A stretch of DNA of 64,000 bases, taken from the NCBI GenBank assembly GCA_015490805.1, contig WFXC01000036.1, positions 1 through 64,000 of the forward strand. The letters are read 5' to 3'. Made by a program: the position numbers and the translations under genes. The stretch is from Candidatus Kapaibacterium sp. (lineage in GTDB: Bacteria > Bacteroidota > Ignavibacteria > Kapaibacteriales > WFXC01). Each line of letters opens with the position of its first letter. The first letter of the stretch is position 1. Shown in pieces: positions 1 to 10,535 of this stretch. The notes under the pieces are model-generated. The model made no database searches. It saw nothing but the letters and a program-made list of their open reading frames with translations, and was not told where the DNA came from.

Positions 1-184
1 GGAAGTGAGGATAGGGTTATATGATGCGATGGGGATGAAGGTGAGGGATATCGTGAAGGGGTATAGGAAGGCGGGGTTATATCAGGTTGCGGTACGGGCA
101 ACGGAGATCAGCAGCGGGGTGTATTATGTGCGGATGAGCAGTGGTCGGTTTACCAAAACACTCAAAGTGAATGTGGTGAAGTAA
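1..184 (+). CDS. C-terminal end of a T9SS-secreted protein (partial)
   Basis: The window opens inside a reading frame that ends at the TAA at 182-184; the start is outside. About 60 residues are visible. They end with SSGVYYVRMSSGRFTKTLKV followed by NVVK and the stop. This is the usual form of the type A C-terminal sorting domain of the Por/type IX secretion system: a beta-rich stretch with G-x-Y-x-V, then a short basic strand. In this family the domain directs export across the outer membrane and is then cleaved. The catalytic or binding part of the protein lies upstream and cannot be identified here. A strong terminator follows. Confidence 0.8.
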   Translation, partial: EVRIGLYDAMGMKVRDIVKGYRKAGLYQVAVRATEISSGVYYVRMSSGRFTKTLKVNVVK

Positions 185-221
185 AAGGGATTGCCCATCT
201 CTTAACATCGAGTAAACAGCG

Positions 222-267
222 CTGCCGTGTTCCGGTGGGTTATCCACCAGCACGGCAGTTTTTATTT
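222..267 (+). terminator. Rho-independent terminator
   Basis: CTGCCGTG (222-229) pairs with CACGGCAG (251-258). An inner GGTGG/CCACC helix extends the hairpin, and TTTTTATTT follows. It closes the T9SS cargo gene and separates it from riboflavin synthase. Confidence 0.9.
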
Positions 268-374
268 GTGACAATTGGAGATGTACGCAGCAGCTTTTGC
301 ATTGTGCATTACCCGTCAAGTACAAAGTTCGCCTGATCCATCAAGTCAGCAGGTAAAGCAAAACAGGATGCGGA

Positions 375-977
375 ATGTTTACAGGATTAGTTGAGGCAGT
401 TGGGCAGGTAGTGGCAGTTGAGCACCGTGCTACTGCACGGCAACTGGAGATTGAGGTACCAACGCTGACTTCTACTCTGGAAGAGGGCGAATCGCTTGCG
501 GTCAATGGTGTTTGCCTGACGGTCGTGGCGATTGAACCACCTCAATTGCGCGTTGAGGTGGTTCCGGAAACCCTGACGAAAACAACGCTGAAGCATCTCA
601 CTGTCGGGTCACCGGTGAACCTGGAGCGGGCATTACAGGTAACCGACCGGTTGGGCGGGCATTTCGTCCAGGGACACGTCGATGCTATCGGGATTGTGGA
701 GTCGATTTCCTTACAATCGGCGCGAGAGTACTGGATTCGTTTTCCTGAAATATGGCAGGCAATGCTTGTTCCACACGGTTCTATCGCCGTGGATGGCGTC
801 AGTCTAACTATTGCCGATTTGCAGGATCATCGATTTAAGGTTGCTATTATTCCCCATACCTTCCACCACACCATTTTTCCCACCTACAAAGAGGGATCGG
901 AAGTGAACCTGGAGTTCGATATCATCGGGAAATATGTTGCCCGGTGGCTGGAGCTTTACGGGCAGCGCTCGGAATAA
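375..977 (+). CDS. ribE: Riboflavin synthase alpha subunit
   Basis: The 200-residue protein begins MFTGLVE, the hallmark N-terminus of riboflavin synthase, which converts two 6,7-dimethyl-8-ribityllumazines to riboflavin plus the pyrimidinedione. The two lumazine-binding repeats are visible: ESLAVNGVCLTV (about 39-50) with GGHFVQGHVD (94-103), and HGSIAVDGVSLTI in the second half. Length matches the family. The ATG is preceded by a purine-rich AGGATGCGGA. No other rib genes are adjacent and no FMN riboswitch was seen in the roughly 110 bases between the terminator and the start, so it appears to be transcribed alone. Confidence 0.95.
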   Translation: MFTGLVEAVGQVVAVEHRATARQLEIEVPTLTSTLEEGESLAVNGVCLTVVAIEPPQLRVEVVPETLTKTTLKHLTVGSPVNLERALQVTDRLGGHFVQGHVDAIGIVESISLQSAREYWIRFPEIWQAMLVPHGSIAVDGVSLTIADLQDHRFKVAIIPHTFHHTIFPTYKEGSEVNLEFDIIGKYVARWLELYGQRSE

Positions 978-991
978 TGGAATAATCAGGG

Positions 992-2272
992 TTATTTGTC
1001 GATCGGAATAACGTGGCGGAGAAGCTTGGCTAAGGTTTCTGTTTGAAGTCGGCGATCGAATTGCTTGACAAATGCTTCATTGGGTGACGGAAGTGCTCGC
1101 TTTTGCCATTGCTGGATCAATTCTTTCAACGCCGTTGCAATTGCTGGCACATCGGTAGGAGGTACCAGCCGTGCTGCTTCGTACTGTTGCAGGAGTTCCT
1201 GGAGGGCGGGGTGATCAAGCATTGCTAAAATAGGTTTGCGGGCACCAAAGTATTCAAAGAGTTTTTCCGGCGTTCGGGTCTGATCCCGAAGCATGAGCCA
1301 GAGGACCGTGGATTCTGCCAGGTGTTGGATCAGCTCAGCGTGTGGGACATAGCCCGTAATGCGGACGAGATCCCGAAGTCGGTATTTGTCAATCAGTCGC
1401 TCATCGCGTTTGCGAAGCAAACCCACGAAGCGGAGTTCTAATTGTTCTTTCAATGCCGGTTCCTGTTTGCATAGGTGTGCCACGGCAGCCAGCAGGTATC
1501 GCGGCGTTCGGTTGTCCTGGAAAAGGCCACTGTAGGTGAGGATAAACTTTTCCGACGGCGAGGAACTCTGTCCATAGAGAATAAAATCTTCTGGATCGTA
1601 GCCGTGTGGAATGATTGCTATGTCACTGTGTGCCAGAAATCGATATTGCTGCAACAAATGCTCTTTCATCGAACGGGTAAGTACGATTACAGCGCTGGCG
1701 CGACGGAGTACCTGTTCTTCCAGTTGACGATTGCGGAATCGATGGTATGGGGTAGGGTAGATATGGAAGGAATTGTCGACCCACGGATCCCGGTAGTCTA
1801 ACACGAGCGGGAGATTGAACTCTTCAGCCAGGGTCGCACCGATTAAAAAATTGGTAAAAGGAGGAGCGGTAGCAAAAATGACATCGACCGGCGTATGGCG
1901 GAGCAAAGAGCGAGCTGCTTTTAGGGCACGTTTCTTCCACCGATATTTCGTGTCAGGGATTGCATAGAAACTGGCAATAAAATGATAGAGCCGCTGGAGC
2001 AGTCGGGGAGGGTAGTACGAGGCGCTTTTGGCAACTCTGGAGGATTCCAGCGGATGGTCCGTTCGAATCACCTGAATTTCCAATTGCTGTACTTCTGCCA
2101 GCAGCGAGGGATCATAGGCATAATAAGAAGCCGCACCTGGAGTTAACACAATGGGGCGCCAGCCAAATTGAGGCAGATACTTAACAAATTTTGTGATGCG
2201 CTGAACGCCGCTGAGTCCCATTGGCGGAAAGTAGTAAGCAATAACCAGCACGGTTTCAATGCTGCTGTGCAT
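992..2272 (-). CDS. Glycosyltransferase, GT4-like
   Basis: About 426 residues. The N-terminus VLVIAYYFPPMGLSGVQR is the nucleotide-sugar transferase entry typical of GT4 enzymes in capsule or LPS sugar synthesis. A C-terminal Rossmann half contains the acceptor-to-donor hinge and SPSEKFILTYSGLF, and EKLFEYFGARKPILAML matches the conserved donor-binding EX7E-like region. I chose the ATG at 2272; a GTG at 2290 would add six residues, and neither start has a clear Shine-Dalgarno. It is the last gene of the guaB-peptidase-glycosyltransferase operon. Sugar specificity cannot be read from the sequence. Confidence 0.8.
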   Translation of the reverse strand: MHSSIETVLVIAYYFPPMGLSGVQRITKFVKYLPQFGWRPIVLTPGAASYYAYDPSLLAEVQQLEIQVIRTDHPLESSRVAKSASYYPPRLLQRLYHFIASFYAIPDTKYRWKKRALKAARSLLRHTPVDVIFATAPPFTNFLIGATLAEEFNLPLVLDYRDPWVDNSFHIYPTPYHRFRNRQLEEQVLRRASAVIVLTRSMKEHLLQQYRFLAHSDIAIIPHGYDPEDFILYGQSSSPSEKFILTYSGLFQDNRTPRYLLAAVAHLCKQEPALKEQLELRFVGLLRKRDERLIDKYRLRDLVRITGYVPHAELIQHLAESTVLWLMLRDQTRTPEKLFEYFGARKPILAMLDHPALQELLQQYEAARLVPPTDVPAIATALKELIQQWQKRALPSPNEAFVKQFDRRLQTETLAKLLRHVIPIDK

Positions 2273-2295
2273 AGGGTATGCGTAAAGCACTGATT

Positions 2296-3375
2296 TTACA
2301 CAATCAGGAGTTCGTGAGCAGCCCGGGTAAAGGGTTTCGCAGCATTGCTACGTACCCAGACGTCATCTTCGATTCGTATGCCGAATTGATTCGGCAGGTA
2401 AATTCCCGGTTCAATGGTAACCACCGCATTTTCCGGGATCATGGCAGTCTTTCCTTGCGGAGAGAGCGTTGGATATTCGTGGACGGAGATACCGACACCG
2501 TGTCCCAAGCTGTGGTTGAAAAAGGGTCCATAGCCTGCTTTGTCGATAATCGAGCGTGCTACTGCGTCGATTTCAGCACCTGTTTTACCGCTTTGCAACT
2601 GCTCGATTGCTGCTGTGTAAGCGGTATGGATCAGGGCATAGAGTTCACGTGCTTTCTTCGACGCTTTGCCCAGCGCAAATGTCCGGGTGATGTCGGAGCA
2701 AAAGCCATTGACAATGCATCCGAAATCTAAGGTAATGATTTCCCCCGATCGAATTTTTTTGCGCGTCGCCCGACCGTGCGGTAGAGCGCTCCGCTTCCCG
2801 GAAGCAACGATGATATCGAAAGCATCACCTTCGGAGCCGTACTGGCGCGCTCGGTAGGAAATTTCAGCAGCAACCTCAATTTCTCGCATACCGGGCTGGA
2901 TAAACGTTAAGATGTCCTGATACACTCGCTCGGCAATTTGCGCTGCTTTCCGAATCGAGCGCAGTTCCGACTCTGTTTTGGCAGCGATCAGGGGTTCCAG
3001 TACATTCGTATAACCTTTCAGCGGAACCTTCGGAAGCGCCTGCTGCAGGTGTTCGTAGAAAGCGTAAGAAACATAAGACGATTCAAAGCCCAGCGGTCGT
3101 CCCGATGCGAACAGTTTGCGGTGTTGCTGGAAAAACTGGACGACATTCCGGGTAATGTGAATCTTGAGTGTGGGAATGTGTCCCACTTCATTCTGAACCT
3201 GCGTTGCATAGCGACCGTCGGTGAAGAAGTGAAGCGATCGAGGAAGTACCAGCAGCGAGGCGCTGGAACCCGAAAATCCTGTGAGGTAGCGGATATGGGG
3301 GACAAAGCTGACAAGAAAGCCTCCCAGCTTTTCTGAGCGGATAAATCGCTGGAGTTGTTGAATTCGGTGTTGCAT
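2296..3375 (-). CDS. M24 family Xaa-Pro peptidase
   Basis: The 359-residue protein has a creatinase-like N-terminal domain (1-130) and a pita-bread M24 domain. All five expected dinuclear metal ligands are visible: D217 (LDFG), D228 (CSDITRTF), H292 (LGHGVG), E322 (IEPGIYLP) and E336 (IRIEDD). This supports an active aminopeptidase P/prolidase that cleaves Xaa-Pro bonds in the cytoplasm. The start is 10 bases downstream of the guaB stop, and the following glycosyltransferase begins within about 25 bases, so the three are probably one transcript. Whether it is PepP- or PepQ-like cannot be decided by eye. Confidence 0.9.
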   Translation of the reverse strand: MQHRIQQLQRFIRSEKLGGFLVSFVPHIRYLTGFSGSSASLLVLPRSLHFFTDGRYATQVQNEVGHIPTLKIHITRNVVQFFQQHRKLFASGRPLGFESSYVSYAFYEHLQQALPKVPLKGYTNVLEPLIAAKTESELRSIRKAAQIAERVYQDILTFIQPGMREIEVAAEISYRARQYGSEGDAFDIIVASGKRSALPHGRATRKKIRSGEIITLDFGCIVNGFCSDITRTFALGKASKKARELYALIHTAYTAAIEQLQSGKTGAEIDAVARSIIDKAGYGPFFNHSLGHGVGISVHEYPTLSPQGKTAMIPENAVVTIEPGIYLPNQFGIRIEDDVWVRSNAAKPFTRAAHELLIV

Positions 3376-3385
3376 TCAAAATCCG

Positions 3386-4882
<1,497 letters not shown>

Positions 4883-4885
4883 CTA

Positions 4886-4919
4886 TATAAAAAAGCGAAA
4901 CTCACCCGGAGTTCCGCTT
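4886..4919 (-). terminator. Rho-independent terminator after atpC
   Basis: On the minus strand AAGCGGAACTC pairs with GAGTTTCGCTT (one G-T wobble) and is followed by a run of six or seven T. It separates the atpD-atpC transcript from guaB. Confidence 0.85.
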
Positions 4920-4948
4920 GTACTACGACAATCTGTGTTTACTGGCAT

Positions 4949-5374
4949 TTAGCCATGGTAGCGTCCTACCAACTGAGCGGCTTTGAGACGATTGAGTGCT
5001 TTCAGGAGCGAAATTTGGGCACGGTGGAAGTCAATTTCCTCTTTCTTTGCCAGCAATGCCTCAGCCCGCCGCTTTGCGGCTAACGCCCGTTGAATGTCGA
5101 TTGTCGTGGCATCTTCTGCCGTTTCAACAACCAGCGTCATTTTGTTGTGGAAAAATTGTGCAAATCCACTGCTGGTTGCCCAAATTGATTCATTGTCTTC
5201 GGAATCATTGAACCGCGTAATACCAATGTCCAGCTCGGAAATAATCGGTGCGTGTCCGTACAGTACCTGAAAAGGACCTAAGGTACCAGGAACTTGCACC
5301 ATTTCCACCATTCCTTCAAATGCGATTCCTTCCGGCGTGACAATTTCCAGCGCAAAAGGTTTGCCCGTTAACAT
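4949..5374 (-). CDS. atpC: ATP synthase F1 epsilon subunit
   Basis: This 141-residue protein has the N-terminal beta-sandwich of the epsilon subunit (LEIVTPEGIAFEG, QVPGTLGPFQVLYGHAPII), followed by a helical C-terminus rich in Ala, Lys and Arg (AKRRAEALLAKKEEIDF). Epsilon links F1 rotation to the c-ring and inhibits hydrolysis. It starts 17 bases after the atpD stop. Only beta and epsilon are present; the other F1 and Fo genes are absent from the window, as is common in Chlorobi, where atpDC forms a separate locus. Confidence 0.95.
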   Translation of the reverse strand: MLTGKPFALEIVTPEGIAFEGMVEMVQVPGTLGPFQVLYGHAPIISELDIGITRFNDSEDNESIWATSSGFAQFFHNKMTLVVETAEDATTIDIQRALAAKRRAEALLAKKEEIDFHRAQISLLKALNRLKAAQLVGRYHG

Positions 5375-5391
5375 TGCCGTTTTCTACACTC

Positions 5392-6909
<1,518 letters not shown>

Positions 6910-6945
6910 CCGAATACAACTTACAGGAGCGGAATAGCAAAGAAC

Positions 6946-6977
6946 AAAAAAAGGGACAGCCACTTTGCGGCTGCCCC
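6946..6977 (-). terminator. Rho-independent terminator
   Basis: On the minus strand GGGGCAGCC and GGCTGTCCC form a nine-pair stem (one G-T wobble) around a seven-base loop, followed by seven T. It ends the transcript of the coiled-coil gene at 7017-7937, upstream of atpD. Confidence 0.9.
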
Positions 6978-7016
6978 TACGGTGCGATCAAAAAAGGAGG
7001 AGGGATTTTCTAAGGC

Positions 7017-7937
7017 TCAGATCAACGTCTCAGCGTTAACCTGATACCTTTGCAAGATTTCTCTCAGTTCCACTGGCAGACGATGCTGCTCCGGAGGCAA
7101 TTGTATGTAGTAGCGTTTGGCGCGATATGCTCCCGTTTTCTGAATGTACAGCTTTTCTTTTATCTTTTCTGGAAGTTCCTCAGTGCGTCGGATGGCAGCG
7201 TTGATTTCCGAGACCAGTTTGTAAATCTTATTGCTCAGGTCGGACCAGCACGCAGGATATGATTTCTTGGACTCGACACGCAAGACAAATTTCACGTAAT
7301 GAGCACTGCGCTGAGAAAAGTATGCATACAGATCCTTGAACAGGTTCCAAGATTCTGGAAGCGTTTCTTTCCCCAGCCGTACCGGATCCGGAGCATAGCT
7401 CAGAATCAGAGTATACAGCGCTGCGTTTAATGGCTTGAGTGGGAGTATAACAAGGTTGCCTTTAGCAAGAACGAAAGTTGCACGATCTAAAATGTAAAGT
7501 AATCCATGCTTTTGCGGCGGCCGCAACGGGCCCCTCATACAGGGGGAAATAGCGAACAATCTCCCGCAGCATTTGATTTCATCCAGTTCCTTTTTTATCT
7601 GGTCCTCGAGTGCTCTCCGCCGCTCCTCAAGAACTGCGCGCACTGCATCGATCACATCCTTATTAACGCTACTCCACTGTTCCACCAGAGCCCGAAGCAA
7701 TGCGTCCAGAGAACGGAGCTCCTTGCGGTCTTGTGCCGAACGTTTTGTGCTTTCCAGCTCTTCGATGATCTTCCGAAGGGTATGATGCATAGCGTCTTGT
7801 GCTTCGAGAACACGTTGGATTGTTTCCTGGGAAAGCGTGTGGCTGGACTGCAATTGCTGAATGAGCTGTTCTAAGGCTTGCATAATTGCGCGGAAGGAAG
7901 AGTCGTGGGCATTCAGAGAAAGAGGAGTGTTTTTCAT
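7017..7937 (-). CDS. Unknown protein: coiled coil plus alpha-rich C-terminal domain
   Basis: I do not recognise a named family. From the ATG at 7937 (preceded by AAGGAACAG) it has 306 residues. Residues about 15-120 are a heptad-rich coiled coil heavy in Gln, Leu, Glu and Arg. Two cysteines follow at CCGRLF. The C-terminal half (NLVILPLKPLNAALYTLIL onward) resembles by eye a helical domain in uncharacterised Bacteroidota proteins with the pattern F/LPLxPLxxALYxLFL, which may be a winged-helix-like regulator; this is inference. An upstream in-frame extension to 8060 exists but lacks a ribosome-binding site. It is monocistronic with its own terminator. Confidence 0.65.
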   Translation of the reverse strand: MKNTPLSLNAHDSSFRAIMQALEQLIQQLQSSHTLSQETIQRVLEAQDAMHHTLRKIIEELESTKRSAQDRKELRSLDALLRALVEQWSSVNKDVIDAVRAVLEERRRALEDQIKKELDEIKCCGRLFAISPCMRGPLRPPQKHGLLYILDRATFVLAKGNLVILPLKPLNAALYTLILSYAPDPVRLGKETLPESWNLFKDLYAYFSQRSAHYVKFVLRVESKKSYPACWSDLSNKIYKLVSEINAAIRRTEELPEKIKEKLYIQKTGAYRAKRYYIQLPPEQHRLPVELREILQRYQVNAETLI

Positions 7938-8282
7938 ACTCTGTTCCTTTTTGTTGTTAAACAACAACGGACAATTTCCGATACAAACAACAAAAAGAAA
8001 ATGATTTCCTCCGCTGATTTGTTCGACATACCCACTTGCATCAGAAAGAGATTCAACCACGGAAATGTTCCATATATGCCCTCTTTTTTGTTTTACGGAC
8101 TTTTTCGTATTACGACTATCAGCGTTCTTTATTTTGCGTAAAATTCTTATATCGAAAAAACCGTGCCAGAAGGAAAAATATCGATGAAAGTGTGTCCTTT
8201 CTGGACATTTTCACGTTTTTTTCTGCACAGCGATGTCAGGAAATCCTGACACTGTCGGGGCAGACGCACAGAACAGGGGGTA
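7938..8282. other. AT-rich intergenic region
   Basis: About 345 bases upstream of the coiled-coil gene and downstream of the LOG gene. It is visibly richer in A and T than its neighbours. Apart from two operator-like palindromes (8193-8251) I see no convincing gene, RNA or TAnnTTTG element. It probably holds the promoter of the minus-strand gene starting at 7937. Confidence 0.6.
8193..8251. repeat. Two operator-like palindromes, TGTC...GACA
   Basis: TGTCC-TTTCT-GGACA lies at 8193-8207 and TGTCAGGA-AA-TCCTGACA at 8234-8251. Both have perfect arms with TGTC/GACA ends and neither is followed by a T-run, so they look more like protein-binding sites than terminators. They lie about 260-310 bases upstream of the 7937 start. 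Confidence 0.4.
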
Positions 8283-8825
8283 TCAGCTTGAATGGTGGGT
8301 CTGGAAACATTGTTGAAAAAAGGGAATGATGCGATCGATGGTATTCACAAATTGCATTCGTGGCGGCACGGTGGCGATGATTCCCTGATCCTGCAAAAGT
8401 TGCAGCCAGGGACGCCAGGAATCAGAGAAAAATACGATGGGACGCTCCTTATCCAGAAAGCGGCGTTCTACCAGTGTAAGCAGTGCCGCAATTTCCAGCA
8501 TTGTTCCGCTTCCGCCGGGAAAGACGACAGCCGCATCGGCAGAAAGAACCAATCGTTCCAGCCGTTGCAGATAGGTGGGAGCAGTAATTTCCCGTGAGAG
8601 GTACGGATTCGGTTGTCGTTTCTTCAGCCACGGTGTCGTTACGCCAATGACTGTACCGTCAGCGGCTGTTGCCCCTTTACTCACCGCTTCCATAATGCCG
8701 CCATAGCCGCCGTTCAGCACAACCCATCCTGCCTCTGCAATGGCTTTGCCCAGAAGTTCCGCCTGTTCATAGAGTGGATCTTCCGGTGTTACTGTCCCAC
8801 TGCCGAAGACGCCGATCCAGAACAT
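8283..8825 (-). CDS. LOG family protein (TIGR00725-like Rossmann fold)
   Basis: From the ATG at 8825 (MFWIGVFGSG) the protein is 180 residues. The two LOG signatures are present: VVLNGGYGGIMEAVSKGA and VVFPGGSGTMLEIAALL (the PGGxGTxxE phosphoribohydrolase motif). Proteins of this family often bind nucleotide monophosphates and cleave the N-glycosidic bond, as in cytokinin-activating LOG; the physiological substrate here is unknown. The start codon overlaps the menA stop (TGATG), so the genes are translationally coupled. Confidence 0.85.
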   Translation of the reverse strand: MFWIGVFGSGTVTPEDPLYEQAELLGKAIAEAGWVVLNGGYGGIMEAVSKGATAADGTVIGVTTPWLKKRQPNPYLSREITAPTYLQRLERLVLSADAAVVFPGGSGTMLEIAALLTLVERRFLDKERPIVFFSDSWRPWLQLLQDQGIIATVPPRMQFVNTIDRIIPFFQQCFQTHHSS

Positions 8826-9727
8826 CAGAACTGCTTCCCCACTATGAGACCGGCAACCAGAAGGATGGTATGCACCCACAGCAGGATAGCGGTTTTCTCC
8901 AGAAGTTGATTCAGCGCTCGCCCCTGCAATTGCCGGACAAGGCGGGCAAGGCGAACGGTGGTCGGCAGGGTAAAGAAATCCAGCAGCAGCGTCCACGGAA
9001 GCCCCAGCCCGATCAAGAGCAACGTCGTTGGAAAAGGAAGGAACAGCAGCAACTGGTAGAGTTTTTCCGATTTCCGGCGTCCCAGCCGCACACTGAGCGT
9101 TCGCTTCTGCGAAGCCCGGTCGGTCGGGATGTCGCGGAGGTTGTTGACCAGGAGCAGGGCAGTAGAAAGAGCACCGGGAATGAAAGAGAGCAGCAGTGCA
9201 TCGAGTGAATAAGAAAGGGTGTGCAGATAGAATGTGCCACCAACTGCCACAATACCGAAGAATACAAAGACAAAAACTTCTCCGAGTCCCCGATAGGCTA
9301 ACGGGAAGGGACCACCGGTATACGCCCAGGCTAAGAGCAGGGAAACTCCTCCAATCAATACGATCGGTAGTCCGCCACGCAGAATCAAGGGGATGCCAGC
9401 AAGAAGCGCCAGAGCAGACAGTGACAGGGCGGCACGCATCATCGCTTGCGGCGCAATAACACCCTGAGCGACCAGCCGGGGCGGACCCAGCCGTTCGCCA
9501 GTATCAGCTCCTTTCCAGTAATCATAAACCTCATTGAAAAAATTCGTTGCAATTTGAATCGCTACGGCTGCAACAAGGGTAAGGGTAAAGACAAGCGGAT
9601 CAAAAGCGCCTTTGTACCACGCTAATGCAGAGCCTAAAAACACAGGAGCAAATGCAGCCACTAAGGTTTTGGGCCGTGCTGCCTGCCACCACACCCGCCA
9701 AGAAACGCTGGCTGTCACAGTGCTCAT
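8825..9727 (-). CDS. menA: 1,4-dihydroxy-2-naphthoate polyprenyltransferase
   Basis: A 300-residue UbiA-superfamily membrane prenyltransferase that attaches the polyprenyl chain in menaquinone synthesis. The first Asp-rich motif is NFFNEVYDYWKGADTGER, and the second is NNLRDIPTDRASQKRTL. About eight or nine hydrophobic segments are visible. The LGPPRLVAQG loop after motif 1 is typical of MenA rather than UbiA. The ATG overlaps the upstream lpxH stop by four bases (ATGA). No other men gene is nearby. Its presence implies menaquinone-based respiration. Confidence 0.92.
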   Translation of the reverse strand: MSTVTASVSWRVWWQAARPKTLVAAFAPVFLGSALAWYKGAFDPLVFTLTLVAAVAIQIATNFFNEVYDYWKGADTGERLGPPRLVAQGVIAPQAMMRAALSLSALALLAGIPLILRGGLPIVLIGGVSLLLAWAYTGGPFPLAYRGLGEVFVFVFFGIVAVGGTFYLHTLSYSLDALLLSFIPGALSTALLLVNNLRDIPTDRASQKRTLSVRLGRRKSEKLYQLLLFLPFPTTLLLIGLGLPWTLLLDFFTLPTTVRLARLVRQLQGRALNQLLEKTAILLWVHTILLVAGLIVGKQF

Positions 9728-10482
9728 ACAGGCACCGTGCTCAATTGTGAAACCGATGGATTAAGGAAATGGCGGAGTTGCAGCAGTTCCACGGTTTCGC
9801 CGTCGAAGCGGGCAAAGGAATCGTGTTCCAGCCAATCACCCAGATTGATGTACACGCCCTGCTGGTACACCTTTTTTTGCGGCAGGTGTTGGTGTCCTAA
9901 GATGACGAAATCGAATCCTTCCTCAATTTTTTGTTTGGCAAAGTGGAATAGATAGTCCATTCGACGAGGATTGTTCCGTTCTGTATGTTTCCGGCTGGCG
10001 CGGGATGAAAGAGAGGCTAACCAGATGCCAATGTCAGGATGAATCCAGCGATAAAGGCGTTGCGCCAGCGGGTTGCGAAGAATTTTTCGCAGTAGCAAAT
10101 AGCCTCGATCGCCTTCGAGTTTCCCGTCCCCGTGGGCAATATAAAACTTTTTCCCGTGAATCTCTGTTTGTACATCCTCCCAATGCAATACGGCACCAAT
10201 TTCGTGCTGGAAGAATCGCCAGTGACCAAAATCGTGGTTGCCAATGATATAGTGAATGTGAACCCCACTTTCGACTAAATCAGCAAAAGCTGCTAAAACG
10301 CGATAAAACGGGGCAGGAATAACCGTGCGGTATTCAAACCAGTAATCAAACAGATCACCAACAATGTACAGCGCTGTTGCATCCCGGGCGATAAGCTTGA
10401 GCCACTGCCGGAAAAGCTGTTCTCGCCGCACATCACCGGCATCCCCTAAACCCAGGTGTAGATCAGAGATGAAGTAAATCAT
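9724..10482 (-). CDS. lpxH: UDP-2,3-diacylglucosamine diphosphatase
   Basis: A calcineurin-like metallophosphoesterase of 252 residues from the ATG at 10482 (MIYFISDLHLGLG); a TTG at 10515 is a less likely start. The metal-binding motifs come in order: DLHLG, GDLFDYWFE, GNHDFGHW, AHGD and LGHQHLPQ. The insert with RASRKHTERNNPRRMDYL is typical of LpxH-type enzymes that make lipid X on the inner leaflet during lipid A synthesis. It overlaps menA by four bases. lpxB and lpxK lie 30 kb away. Confidence 0.85.
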   Translation of the reverse strand: MIYFISDLHLGLGDAGDVRREQLFRQWLKLIARDATALYIVGDLFDYWFEYRTVIPAPFYRVLAAFADLVESGVHIHYIIGNHDFGHWRFFQHEIGAVLHWEDVQTEIHGKKFYIAHGDGKLEGDRGYLLLRKILRNPLAQRLYRWIHPDIGIWLASLSSRASRKHTERNNPRRMDYLFHFAKQKIEEGFDFVILGHQHLPQKKVYQQGVYINLGDWLEHDSFARFDGETVELLQLRHFLNPSVSQLSTVPV

Positions 10483-10535
10483 CCACACATTTGCATTTGT
10501 TGAAACTGGCAACAAAGGAAGGACAATGCTTTGGC

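Noticed and set aside
4949-4985. Sequence resembling a tRNA D-arm (GCTCAGTTGGTAG on the minus strand)
   Set aside because: It is the coding end of atpC (A-Q-L-V-G-R-Y-H-G then stop). No acceptor stem, anticodon or T-arm surrounds it.
8826-8996. 57-residue extension of the LOG protein
   Set aside because: It lies within the antiparallel frame of menA and is Pro/Ser/Cys rich. The ATG at 8825 overlaps the menA stop and starts the Rossmann fold.
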